Notes under the pieces: model-generated
What the model saw: the letters and a program-made list of their open reading frames with translations, nothing else
Told to the model about the DNA's origin: nothing
Databases searched by the model: none
In this document: one piece after another, positions 47,560 through 58,907 of the stretch
How positions within the stretch are numbered: position 1 is the stretch's first letter
How the letters are laid out: each line of letters opens with the position of its first letter
Assembly (NCBI GenBank): GCA_014529385.2
Contig: CM043956.1
Coordinates: forward strand, 66,576,281-66,640,280
From: Adiantum capillus-veneris
Taxonomy: Eukaryota > Streptophyta > Polypodiopsida > Polypodiales > Pteridaceae
Reading direction: 5' to 3'
DNA length: 64,000 nucleotides
Position numbers and translations under genes: made by a program

Positions 47560-49960
47560 TGACCACCTTCATCTAAGTATTGTTGCGGCAATACACCATC
47601 GTAAACATGCAAGAGGTAAGTTCTCCATCTCGCATCTCTCGCTCTAATTGCAAATCAAGAGCCACTGAAGGGTGGGCTGTAGGCTGCTCTCATTGTCGTC
47701 ACCCACCGCACTCTATTAATGAGTGCCATCACAACAGAGGTAAAGAAGAAGCAAAAATACTCTACATTGACGTCCACCATGAAGAGGTCATCCATATGAA
47801 GGAAGGAAAAGGGTTGGTGAGGCCTCTTTTCCCCAAGAAATCTGCAATTAAAGGTTTAGCTTGTGCTCCTAAGTGGCCAAAAGGGGATACTCGTGCCAAA
47901 TGAAAGGAAGGACTAGGCGAGTCCTGAATCACATGAACCCCAAAGAAGAAGAAACACCTGGCCACATAAGTGCTTCAAGTTTGGGAAACAGAATCGTGCC
48001 TAGGCTGCCAAAAAGAAGGTCATTAGAAGAAAAGCGGTGGAAGATCGCCTATCGATTCGAGCGGTGCATGCGAGTACTGCCAGTTCACTTTGACAACCCC
48101 AAAGCATAAGTGGTAAGGAGGTTCCCATTCCCTAAAGAGGAGTGGTTTGTCTACTCTCCTCGGTGCTTTAGAGGGTGAGTAGAGGGTCTTCCTCCTCTCC
48201 CCATACAGCTCATCTTGAAGAAACTGTCTACCATGGGTGAAACCGAGTGGGCCGTAGACAACCTACAACTAAATGGTGTGAAGTTCATGCAACGAGCAGA
48301 CTACAATAATTACTTGCAGCTTCTACTAGCTAAAAGGCTAGGCATGGTCAAACGCATCACCATCACTCCATACGTGTTGAGAAACGAAGGGAAGGTGGAG
48401 ACTATGAAGAGCAATGACCTCCTGTGGATGTGCCGACCCATCAACACAGGCATGGTAAGGGTGTAAGTAAGTACTCTACACTCTGTGCATCATGGATAAC
48501 AGACCAACCTCTTTTTTGTTTAGGTTTCTACAACACATGCACGTAAATATATATGTAGATAGGAAAATCTTCTATCAATAGAAGATTGTGTATCTCTTTA
48601 GTGTTACGGTGCTAGGAGAGATCATTAGCTCTTCAAACCCTATTATCCTCCCTGTGTTGGATTGCCATCACTCTTTCAATGTTTCCATTTTCATCCTGTT
48701 TTGATCTATCCACACAGCCTTGTAAGAAAGCCGCTATAAGCTGCTAAGTCATTTGTGTTTGAGAAAGATAAAAACAAAGAAAAAAGTTTTAAGAAATATC
48801 ATGTTGTTTTGGCAATGGAAAATGTTTCCTTCCCAACCTTCACGGGTGAGGTGGGGGAAGATGCTTTAACCTTGAAATAGCATGTGTCGTCTCTAGAAGG
48901 GATGATGATGCTTTGCGTTTGTGTATTTTTCCACTACTAATGAAAGTGGAAGCAAGATCATGGTACAATGCCTTGGTGCAAGCAACCAAGGAGAGGTACG
49001 ATCTACTAAGAGAAACATTCCTAAGGTGTTTTGGAGAAGGTAGCACATACGAGAAGCTATGGCAATTGCTGATGGAGTTGAAGCAAGGAAGTATGGATGA
49101 GTATGAAACATACAAATCAAAGTTTTTGGATCTATGCGAACGATGGGTTGCATCAGTGAGGGAGGGTGAAGGGGCACCCAATTTCCTAAAGAAAGACCGG
49201 TTTGTGGCTGGTTTATGGCCAATTCTTAAAGAGAAGGTGAAGGGAAGGTTTCTTGCTACGTATGAGGTAGAAATTGAAGTGGCCCGCCTTAAAGATGAGA
49301 ATTTGCATCCACAAGCCAGAACTAAAAAGGAAGAGGAATCAGGAAGGGCCCGACCACACCTAGCCGCACCTGCAGTAGACGTCCAGAGGAACCGACTGAA
49401 GATCAACAAGATCTACTCAACTGAATCATGAGCCAACTAGAGAATATTTTAATACATATGGTGTAGCAAGGGCATGCACCTGCAAGAAATCTAGAGCAAG
49501 GAAGAGGGCAACAAAGACAAAATCAAGACTACCATTGTTACAACTGTGGAGAGAAAGGCCACGGTATGTAATATTGTCCTCATCCAAGAAGGAAGAAATT
49601 CAATAGAGGAGGAAGACAGAATCAGATCTCTCCACCAAGCACGAGACCACCACCACCCAGGAAACCAGGGCTGATTTCACCGGTCCAAATCCTTTGACCA
49701 CCTGTACAACCACCACCACCACAACCTCTCATTCCACCGCTACCTCCACCACCTGCTGGAAACCAAGCAGTAACTGTCATTTCCTTGAAGCTAAGGGAAA
49801 GAAAATGTAGAAGAGCATGTCAATGAGAAGTAGAAAGGGAAAGGAAAGTAGAAGAGGTGGATGCCATGGGAGTGAATCATGCCAGGCACGAAGAGGCCTC
49901 TCAAAGGGAGGAGAAGATGAAAGGAAAAGGCGAGACCAACAAGTAGGCATCTAAGGCTTG
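47560..49960 (+). pseudogene. Gypsy-type gag pseudogene with CCHC knuckles
   Basis: The clearest part is 48840-49430. F-T-G-E-V-G-E-D-A-L-T leads into L-L-M-K-V-E-A-R-S-W-Y, L-R-E-T-F-L-R-C-F-G and W-Q-L-L-M-E-L-K-Q-G-S-M-D-E-Y, a retrotransposon capsid. About 120 bp later (near 49535-49580) comes a knuckle C-Y-N-C-G-E-K-G-H-G-M-stop-Y-C, then a Pro-rich stretch. Upstream, 47580-47903 holds another C-x2-C-x4-H-x4-C pattern (C-S-H-C...H...C), and 48215-48466 an open piece of unknown role. Several stops and frameshifts kill it. No protease, RT or integrase follows in the window. Confidence 0.7.
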
Positions 49961-51433
49961 GTGTAAGATTGACATTGTGGATTATTCATTGGAGTGACTA
50001 TGCTAAACAAGCCCTCCCTTGGCAGAGGCTCATGGTTGGTTTCAGTCAAGGTATCAACCTATGCGTCCTATGTGTCTGGATGCTGGGAATGCTCAACTTG
50101 ATAGGATGTGCCTGCACTGTGGGTCAAGGTCCCCTACAAGGAGATGCCTTTGCAAATGAAACACTGATACAGAAGGACCAAATACTCCACGCTCTAATGG
50201 AACCAATCCCCACTCACCCTAGATAGTAGGATGACCTTCGAGAGAGTGTGGGTGTTCCGAATCAGAACAGGTATTGTGGGGATGTTGGCCACCCTTGCAT
50301 CTATAGAGATTGTCCTGTGAGGTGTCTCCAGGACAATCCCAATCTCTAAGACTATCCTAGACAAGAGTGGTAGGTACTCCCTACTCAAACCGAGAAAGAA
50401 GATGGAGATGCAAAGGTCTACCTCCTCTACCAAAACATCTATATTTGGATCCAAGCCATGCCTCCATTGTCAAAAATGGGCTCAAACTGCTCTGATGGCC
50501 AAGGGACTCATTGTAATGACCTTGGATACCATTTCAAAGGTCTCAAAATCTATCTAATAGTAGCCACGCTGAGAAATTGAACATTCAAGATCTTGTCCAC
50601 CGCGGTAAGAAGGCGGGCCTGGAGAAGATTTGGCACCTCTCCTCTGTTGGGTCTGGTGCCCAGAATCTTGCAGATGACAAAAGTGGCCTGCAAGAATTTC
50701 ACCTCTCCTACAAGGCGTGCTTCATTTGATGGTGAGAGACCAACTTCGGTGGTAGACTGTGCAGGCTGGGCAAGGGGGCTTTGTGAGAGTCCCTCTGAGG
50801 TGGAGCATGAGTCTCCATCAGTGTGTGCTATCATGAAGAAAGGGCGAAATGTTGATGACAAGAGGTGGGCCTCTGCTAGCCGAGCCGGTTGAAAATGCTG
50901 ACAAATTTAGCTGAGCTAGACCAGGGGAAGAGGGGTTGTGGTGCGGAAAAAGTGGGACTGCGAGGCTAGGGCGGGCGAGGCTGAGGCGCGTCAGGAAGGA
51001 GTGAGATGCAACTAGTTGGGGCGGATATGCTGAGGGCTAGCTTCGCATTGTGTCTAAATGAAGGTAGCGGGCGGGAAGACCAGGGCATGAGAGGCAGCAC
51101 GAGGAAGGCGGGGCTTTGCGCTAGTACTGAATGCATGCAGTGGATGGACAAGGCAGGCATCTCGAGGGAGGTCGGGGGGGGGGGGGGGAGAGATGGCAAG
51201 AGAGGGGGTGAAGAGATGTGCAGGAGAGAAGGGCGAGGACAACAACGAGCCCAACGAACTAGGATCCGCTATTCGAGTGCATAGTTATTTCTAATCTTCA
51301 TGTCTCAATATGTTTCTTGAGTTGATGTTGTTTACAGGATAAAATTTGCGTCAAGCAGCATGTACATGGGCTCAAAGATATTGAAGCTACTTAAGATATT
51401 AAAGAATTTTCATGGATTCAATTGTATATATAG
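49961..51433. other. No intact gene; GC-rich stretch with a G16 run
   Basis: Around 50040-50120 a plus-strand frame contains C-L-H-C-G-S-R-S, possibly a further broken zinc motif. From about 50550 to 51280 the base composition becomes GC-rich and unlike its surroundings, with an uninterrupted run of 16 G at 51173-51188. Overlapping open frames on both strands of this stretch have no motif. Confidence 0.45.
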
Positions 51434-51560
51434 GGTTATTAAACATTAGAAGATGCTTGAAAGCGCACAATGTATATTATGAAGTGATGTGACTCTTGGA
51501 ATATGAATTTTGTAAAGTTTGATCATTTTTAATATAATTATGCATGTATATGGTGCTGTG
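51434..51560. repeat. Uninterrupted relative of the copia A insertion site
   Basis: This segment reads through ...GTATATTATGAAGTGATGTGACTC..., matching 51818-51855 on one side and the reverse complement of 24750-24840 on the other. It is the undisturbed version of a sequence whose two halves now lie 27 kb apart. Confidence 0.85.
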
Positions 51561-51567
51561 GATTGAG

Positions 51568-51733
51568 CCCTTGTACCCCCAAGGGCTTTTGCATGTAGAG
51601 TTAGGATCTCCTATTTAAATGGGGGTGTTGGAGCTATATACCAACCCCTATGCTATATATAGCTAGGAATCCCCACTATATATGTACACTCAGTGTGTAG
51701 AGTCTACACAATTTGGGTTTGTAGATCTTGCGT

Positions 51734-51779
<46 letters not shown>

Positions 51780-51817
51780 TCTCATCTCTCGTCTTTGTCT
51801 TTCTCCCTAGTTGAACA
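51568..51817 (+). mobile_element. Copia-type 3' UTR hairpin, polypurine tract and LTR remnant
   Basis: Hairpin CCCTTG...CAAGGG at 51568-51585, purine tract AAATGGGGG, then a 192-bp LTR (51626-51817) from TGTTGGAGC to TAGTTGAACA with a CT tract. It is the sister of the LTR at 21662-21842, with no body attached. Confidence 0.75.
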
Positions 51818-51850
51818 TCAAAAGACGCTTGAAAGCGCACATTGTATATT

Positions 51851-51855
51851 ATGAA
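51851..51855. repeat. Target-site duplication ATGAA, left of copia C (partner at 24836-24840)
   Basis: Reverse complement of TTCAT left of copia A. It does not match the right flank of C (ACATG). Confidence 0.85.
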
Positions 51856-52000
51856 TGTTGAGATGTAGAGAGAAAGAGAGAGAGAGACGAGACAAGAGAC
51901 ACACCATATACGCTCCCAAAAACTGATTCATATTGAGGACAAGATACAAATATATAGGTGAGACCAAGTTGAGTAGAGTGAGCCATATATAGCTCCAACA
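51856..52000 (-). repeat. 3' LTR of copia C
   Basis: 145 bp; on the coding strand TGTTGGAGC...CTCAACA, preceded by GAGTGGGGG. Confidence 0.95.
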
Positions 52001-52248
52001 CCCCCACTCAAACAAAGGTCTCTAGCTTTGGATGAAAAAACCCTTGGGGAGTTCAAGGGAAAAACCCAAGACCCTATACAATGTGAAAATATGAACCAAC
52101 GATGATGATGTGAAAGTGAATTGTGCATCTATGTACAAATATTCAAGTGACTTAGAGATCACAATGTGCAAATGTGGAGTGTGCATAGTGCATGGTACCT
52201 AAAAGATTACAATGTCATATGTACAAAGATATTACAATAGCAAAGAAG

Positions 52249-55200
52249 CTAATCTAGAAAGAGTGAGGTCGAAGCAACTCCAAGCTCTGAGCGCAAGAGG
52301 ATGAAACGTGACTCGTTGAGGCCTTTGGTCAAAATGTCTGCAATCATCTGGTCACTTGGACAGTGTTCAACCATAATGGTTCCTTTGCATATTTCATACC
52401 TGACATAATGATAATGGACAGCAATGTGCTTTGACTTATTATGTTGAACATAGTCTTTTGCAAGACTAATAGCACTTTGGTTGTCACACCGCAAGGGTGT
52501 GCTAGAAACAGGAGAGTGACCAATATCAACCAGCATTTGTCGAAGCCAAATCAACTCACGAGCTGCAAGTGATGCCGCAACATATTCTGACTCAGTCGTA
52601 GAAACTGCAACACAACGTTGTTTCTTGCTAGTCCAAGAAACAAGACAACCATTTATAAAGAAGCAATTTCCACTAGTAGATCGCATAGATAAATGTGACC
52701 TTGCCCAGTCTGCATCTCTGTAACCCAAAAGAGAAAGAGATTTCATAGAATCCGATGTGAGTTGTCGTCGATAGACTAAACCAAAATCTGTAGTGCCTTT
52801 CAAGTATTTCAACACACGCTTTGCAGCAGACCAATGCTTAAGAGAAGGACATGCAAGATGTTGTCCAAGATAATTAGCAGCAAACAAAATATCAGGACGA
52901 GTGTTCATGCCAACAAACTGAAGACATCCAATCAAGTTAGCATAAGGTTGATTTGTGACAAGTTGACCGCCATTGTCAGAAGTGTTCTTCGTAGAGCTCG
53001 CAAGACAAGGTGTGTTGGCTGAATGTGTAGATTCCATACCAAAGTTTTGAATAGTATCTGCAATAACCTTTGACTGTCGAAGGAATAAAATACCTTTTGT
53101 ACGGTTCCGTTGGATTTGAATGCCAAGACACGAGTGAATCTCTCCAAGATCCACCATATCAAATGCAGAAGACAAGAACTTTTTCACTTGCTGAAGAAAT
53201 CCCAAATCATTGGAAACAAGGATGGTATCATCCACATAAAGAGCAAGAATCACAAAACTGCTACCTTGGCGTTTTATGTATAAGTTGGGGTCTGACGAGC
53301 AAGAGATGAATCCTTTAGAGGTGAGAAATAGATCAAATTTTGTATACCAAGCTCGCGAAGCTTGTTTGAGACCATATAGTGCCTTATGGAGTTGAGCAAC
53401 AAGGTCTTCTTTACCTGGAATAACAAACCCTTCTGGTTGTTCCATATAAATTTCCTCTTCCAAGTCACCATTAAGAAAAGCAGTTCGCACATCCATTTGA
53501 TGAGCTTCTAAATGAAATTGAACAGCAAATGCCAATAAAACTCGAAGAAATGCGAACAACTGGTGAAAAAGTCTCTTGATAATCAACACCAGCTACTTGG
53601 GAGTAACCTTTTGCAACTAAACGCGCCTTGAACTTGTCAAAAGATCCAACTGCTTTTACTTTTGTCTTATACACCCACTTACATTTAATAGCTATACGAC
53701 CAGGAGGTAATTCAGTTAGTATCCATGTACCTTTAGAGATAAGAGAATCGTACTCTGCTTCCATAGCCTCTTGCCATTGATCCTTTTTTGGTGAAGATTT
53801 AGCTTCATCATAAGTAATGGGATCTTCGAAAGCAGAAAAAGCATTATCACCAATATCTTCATCATAAACATGACATGAGCCATGTTCAAAATCAATAGGC
53901 AGATCAACAAAAATATCAATATCATCATTGGCAACATTCGGAATGGATGGTTGTGAAGAGGAAAGTTGCTCTATAGGAAGAGTTTCATCTTCTGAAAGAA
54001 ATGGAAAAGCTTGAAGCAATGATTTAGTATCATCAGAATCATCCATGGACCATGAGCCTCCCATAAGCTGTTCGTTAAAAGTAGCATCACGATTCACAAT
54101 TACTTTCTTGGAGGAAGGGTTGACAGTAGTAGTAGGAAGATGATTCTGAATAAATACTGCTGTCAAAGTAGCTTCAGCCCAAAAAACACGAGATAAGCCA
54201 GAATGAATCAGCATACATCTTACAGCATTGAGAATAGTGCGATTCTTTCGTTCAGCAACACCGTTCTGTTGAGGCGAATATGGAATAGTGTGTTCATGAT
54301 GAATTCCACTGTAAGCATAGTAACTCACAAACTCTCAAGAAACATATTCGCCTCCATTGTCACTACAAAGCTTCTTAAGGCAACGACCAGTTTGAAGTTC
54401 CGCAGCCTTGTGGAATTGTTTGAAAACAGATAAGGCTTCAGATTTTTGTCTAAGTAGAAATATATTCGTATACCTTGAGAAATCATCAATGAAAGTAATG
54501 AAGTAGCGATATTGTGATCTCGAAGAAGGTAGAGGTCCACATATATCAGTATGAACAAGATCCAATATGTCATGAGAATGAGTTGTATTTGAAAGAGGAA
54601 AGGGTTTGCGATTGTGTTTCCCAAGAGCACAAAATTCACAAATTCCCATATGAGGATGGGCTTTAAGATCCATGCCATGAACAAGATCACGACGTTGAAG
54701 ATCAAGGAGTTTTGAGAAATCAGCATGAACAAAACGGTGATGCCATACTTTGCAATCATGATCACATGGAGCAGTGACAACATTTTCTACAACATCAATG
54801 AGAGAGAGTTCAAACAAATTACCATTTCGAGGAGCAAGGGCTATAGTCTGTCCATCTTTCTCAATTTGGCATTTGGTATGATCAAATCCAACAAACAGAC
54901 CAAGATCAACAAGTCTAGCAACTGAAAGAAGATTACGTTGAAGATCTGGTACATGTAATACTCCTCACAAAATACGAGTGCAATAAGATAAGGTACCAAG
55001 ATATAAATCTCCAATACCCTTTACTTGACAAGTAGTATCATCAGCAAGATAAACAACACGTTGAACTGGCAGTGGATGATAGTTATGGAGCCACTTAGAC
55101 TGATATGTCATATTTCTTGTAGCACCAGAATCGACAATAAAAAGTGATCCATCACGTACATGAAGTATTCTGTCTGGAGCAACTGAACATAGGACGCAGC

Positions 55201-56251
55201 TTGTTTCTGGTACAATGTTGTTTCGATGTTCAGTAGCATATGCTCTATTCCGATCTGTGTCGAATCGACGCTTATAGCACATATGAGTGGGATGATCAGA
55301 TCGTCCACAATATTCACAAGAAGAAGAAGAAGAGTCTCTTGATAAACGTGGTTGTTTTTTGGTAATATTGTGTTCTTCATCAAATTGACGTGCCCAACAA
55401 TCATCTTCAGTATGGCCATTTCTGTTGCAGTAAGAACATTTCTTATTAGGAAATTTGAGACGAGAGAAAATATTACCGCGATGGCCACCTCTGCAGTTTC
55501 CTCGTTGAAATGGACGCCTTCAAGCATGAAAAGCCCGTTCCATCTGTTGTGACTCAGTCTCCTTGTGTGAAATCATAGCTGTATCATGACTAGCATTACG
55601 ACGTTCTTGACGTTGAGAGTATTCAATTAAAGACATGCAGGCTTGGTCGAAATCAAGACCATCTTCATTAGAGAGAATAGTAACAATGTTATTATAAGAA
55701 GAGTCCTTCACCGTATCAAGGAGAAGTGTAATCAGTTGCTTTTGTGGAACAGGATCACTGGCAGCAGCAAGTTGATTAATAATAGATTTGAAAGATTCAA
55801 TATGTCCCGTCATGGCAGTACCAACTTCATATTGTAACTTGTTAAGCAACCCTCTCAAATAAAGTATTTCTGTGACAGATTTCTTCTGAAAGTTTGCAAT
55901 AAGGTACTTCCATACGTCGTGGGAAGTAGGCAGTTCGTACATATCAAGCAAAAGGGAATCAGTAAGAGCAGAAATAATATACCGATGAGCTGCTTTATCA
56001 CGTCGTTGCCAATTCGTATAGGCAACATTCCAATCTTCAAATATAGGTCCTTCAATGATAAGCACGTTATCATTATCCGTATCAACAGGCTGAGGCGGAC
56101 AAACACGATTTCCAAGAACAACATCGGAGAGCTCATCGCCTTCAAGAACTAACAACATCTTTGCTTTCCAGCCTGGAAAACCTTGACCTTGGAAAGGAGG
56201 AATAGAACGCTGGCCAGAAGGAAAGCCGTTGACGAGAATATTCATAGCCAT
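52249..56251 (-). pseudogene. Copia C Gag-Pol polyprotein, broken
   Basis: Gag starts at 56251 with M-A-M-N-I-L-V-N. TGA stops at 55520, 54965 and 54335 each replace a CGA codon kept in other copies. The two CCHC knuckles lie between the first two stops, and the protease keeps the proper V-D-S-G-A-T, unlike A. Integrase keeps S-D-N-G-G-E-Y and G-V-A-E-R-K-N but loses about 60 residues near 54120. A frameshift near 53555 separates hinge from RT. RT and RNase H (52249-53540) are open, with Y-V-D-D and A-D-I-L-T-K-G-L. It could supply an intact RT domain but no whole polyprotein. Confidence 0.94.
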
Positions 56252-57009
56252 ATCTTGTTGCGAGAAGACATATAAGATAAGATCGCAGAATTTGCACACC
56301 ATATATGGTGAAGGCCGCAATTGAGAATGAGAGAGATACGAGGACTGCGTTCTGTCAATCATAAACGTAAGAAGGATGCTCAAGGAACTTCCAAAGATGT
56401 GAGAGACGTCACCCAAAAAGAGCAGGGTAAAGGAGACGTTAATAATAAAAGAGTCCTCAAAATAGAGTGGCATGAGATGCAAGATTGACGGGCACAATAC
56501 GAATAGCAAAAAGCTAAATCTTCTCTAAAAAGTTAACGCCAAAAAAAGAAAAACGATTGCGGACGCTTCACGAAGAAGTAGGATGAAGAAAGCTGCGTCA
56601 AGCTCAATTGCAGTAAAAACAGCATAAGTTTCTGCTACGAACTCCGATTGACGCAAACCTAGAACTCAAATCGAAGAGCTCGAGGAGACGAACAAGTTTT
56701 GGATGAAAAGTGCCATTGTGCTATGCTACATTGCGCTTTTCCCGTTTCTCCAAATTTTGAGCAGAACAACAAGAAAAATTGAGATGAAGTTCAGGGTGTC
56801 ATCAACAAGAAAACGTAATCAGCGATTAGATTGATTAGCAATAAACGTCACACAAAACACTAATCATATTCTTCTTAACACAAAACAACCACAGTTAACA
56901 GGAATCAATGCTCAAAAATTAAATTTGTAGCAATTTTTGAATCTTACATGCAAATTGCATACACATACTGTTTTGTCACCATGAATTGAATCGGCGCATG
57001 GTCGTTACT

Positions 57010-57021
57010 GCTCTGATACCA
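57010..57021 (-). other. Primer binding site of copia C
   Basis: Minus strand TGGTATCAGAGC next to the 5' LTR. Confidence 0.93.
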
Positions 57022-57166
57022 TGTTGAGATGTAGAGAGAAAGAGAGAGAGAGACGAGACAAGAGACACACCATATACGCTCCCAAAGACTGATTCATATT
57101 GAGGACAAGATACAAATATATAGGTGAGACCAAGTTCAGTAGAGTGAGCCATATATAGCTCCAACA
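57022..57166 (-). repeat. 5' LTR of copia C
   Basis: 145 bp. It differs by a single base from the 3' LTR of A in the compared stretch (CTGAACTTGG versus CTCAACTTGG). Confidence 0.95.
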
Positions 57167-57171
57167 ACATG
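57167..57171. repeat. Target-site duplication ACATG, right of copia C (partner at 30334-30338)
   Basis: Reverse complement of CATGT right of copia A. Confidence 0.85.
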
Positions 57172-57989
57172 AACCATGTTTAAAATCAGCAGGCAGATCA
57201 ACAAAAATATCAATATCATCATTGGCAACATTTGGAATGGATGGATGTGAAGAGAAAAGCTACTCTCTAGGAAGAGTTTTATCAAATGAAAGAAATGGAA
57301 ATGCCTGAAGCAACAATTTTGTATCATCAAAATCATCCATGGACCATGAGGCTCCCATAAGTTGTTTGTTAAAATTAGCATCACGATTCACAATTACTTT
57401 CTTGGAGGAAGGGTCCTAGAATTTATAGCCTTTGGAAGTGTTAGGATATCCAATAAAAATAACTTTAAGACCAGGAGAAACAAGCTTTGTTCATGTCTCC
57501 CTGGGAACATGAATGTAAGAAATACAAAGGTTTGAAAATGAGATACAAAAGGAATGCACCTATCCATGCTATGATGGATATCTTACTAGCTAGAGGGTGT
57601 AGTAGTAAAATATGATTCTAAATAAAAACTATTGTCAAAGTAGTTACAGCCCAGGAAACACGAGATAGCCCCGAATGAGTCAGCATGCATCTTACAACGT
57701 TGAGAATAGTGAAATTCTTTTGTTCAACAGTGCCGTTCTGTTGACTTGAATATGGAATAGTGTGTTCATGATGAATTCCACACAGTAACTCACAAACTCT
57801 CAAGAAACATATTCGCCTCCATTGTCACTACCAAGCTTCTTGAGGCGACGACAAATTTGAAGTTCCGTAGCCTTGTGGAATTGTTTGAAAACAAATAAGG
57901 CCTTAGATTTTTGTCTAAGTAGAAATACAATTGTATACCCTTCGAAATCATCAATGAACGTAATGAATTAGAGATATTATGATCTTGAA

Positions 57990-57994
57990 GAAGG
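57990..57994. repeat. Target-site duplication GAAGG (left) of copia E
   Basis: Repeated at 62650-62654. The uninterrupted sequence in copia C reads CTCGAAGAAGGTAGAGG. Confidence 0.95.
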
Positions 57995-58104
57995 TGTTGG
58001 AGCTATATATGGCTCACTCTACTCAACTTGGTCTCACCTATATATTTGTATCTTGTCCTCGATACGAATTAGTCATTGGGAGCGTACATGGTGTGTCTCT
58101 TGTC

Positions 58105-58161
<57 letters not shown>

Positions 58162-58165
58162 AACA
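57995..58165 (+). repeat. 5' LTR of copia E with expanded TC tract
   Basis: 171 bp. The TC run near the 3' end (about 58107-58157) accounts for the extra length. Followed by primer site TGGTATCAAAGC (one mismatch) at 58166-58177. Confidence 0.93.
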
Positions 58166-58907
58166 TGGTATCAAAGCAGAAACGATCACGCGCCGATTCA
58201 ATTCATGGTGACAAAACAATATGTGTATGCGATTCGCATGTAAGATTCAAAATTTCTACAAATTTTATTTTTGAGGATTGATTCTTGTTAAGAAGAATAT
58301 GATTAATGTTTTGTGTGGTGTTGATTGCTAATCGATATAATGAATCATTGATTACGTTTTCTTGTTTTTTTTTTTGACACCCTAAACTTTGTCTCAATTT
58401 TTGGGGGTCTTTTGCTCAAAATTTGGAGAAACGGGAAAAGCGCAAAGAAACACAACGTACATGACACTTTTCATCCTTGAGCTCTTTGATTTGAGTTCTA
58501 AGTTTGCATCAATCGGAGTTCGCAGCTGAAAGTTATGTTGTTTTTACTATAATTGAGCTTGACGCAACTTTCATCCTTGAGCATCTTCATGAAGCGTCCG
58601 CAATCATTTGTTCTAATTTTGGTGTAAATGTTTTCAAAGAAATTTAGTTTTTTTCTATTCATATTGTGGCCTTCAATCTTGCATCTCACGTCACTCTATT
58701 TTGAGGACTCTTTTATTATCAACGTCTCCTTTTTTTGCTTTTTTGGGTGACGTCTCTCACATCTTTGGACATTTATTTAGCATCATTCTTGCATTTATTG
58801 TTGATAGAACACAGTCGTTATATTTCTCTCTTTCTCAATTGCAGCCTTCACCATATATGGTGTGCACATTCTGCGATCTTATCTTATACGTTTTCTCGCA
58901 ACCAGAT

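Larger units (their letters stand above)
51856..57166 (-). mobile_element. Ty1/copia retrotransposon C, inverted sister of A
   Basis: 5.31 kb with 145-bp LTRs and an intact primer site. It is highly similar to A but in opposite orientation. Flanks ATGAA and ACATG do not match each other and pair instead with those of A. The coding region has three TGA stops, an in-frame deletion of about 180 bp in integrase and a frameshift before RT. Its right flank lies inside the old copia D. Confidence 0.95.
57167..57994 (-). pseudogene. Copia D: hinge and integrase part of the old split element
   Basis: Minus-strand hinge and integrase remnants: Q-N-G-stretch and Y-S-S-Q-Q-N near 57740, and the glycine-rich G-G-E-Y region near 57810. 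It is cut at 57994 by copia E and resumes at 62655. At 57167 the coding sequence reaches GGTTCATGT, and its continuation (CATGTTTATG...) is B at 30334, across the inversion. This copy keeps CAA where A and E have TAA. Confidence 0.88.

Noticed and set aside
51006-51284. Overlapping frames in the GC-rich stretch
   Set aside because: Open on both strands because of GC composition; contains a G16 run and low-complexity Pro/Gly/Arg translations without a domain.
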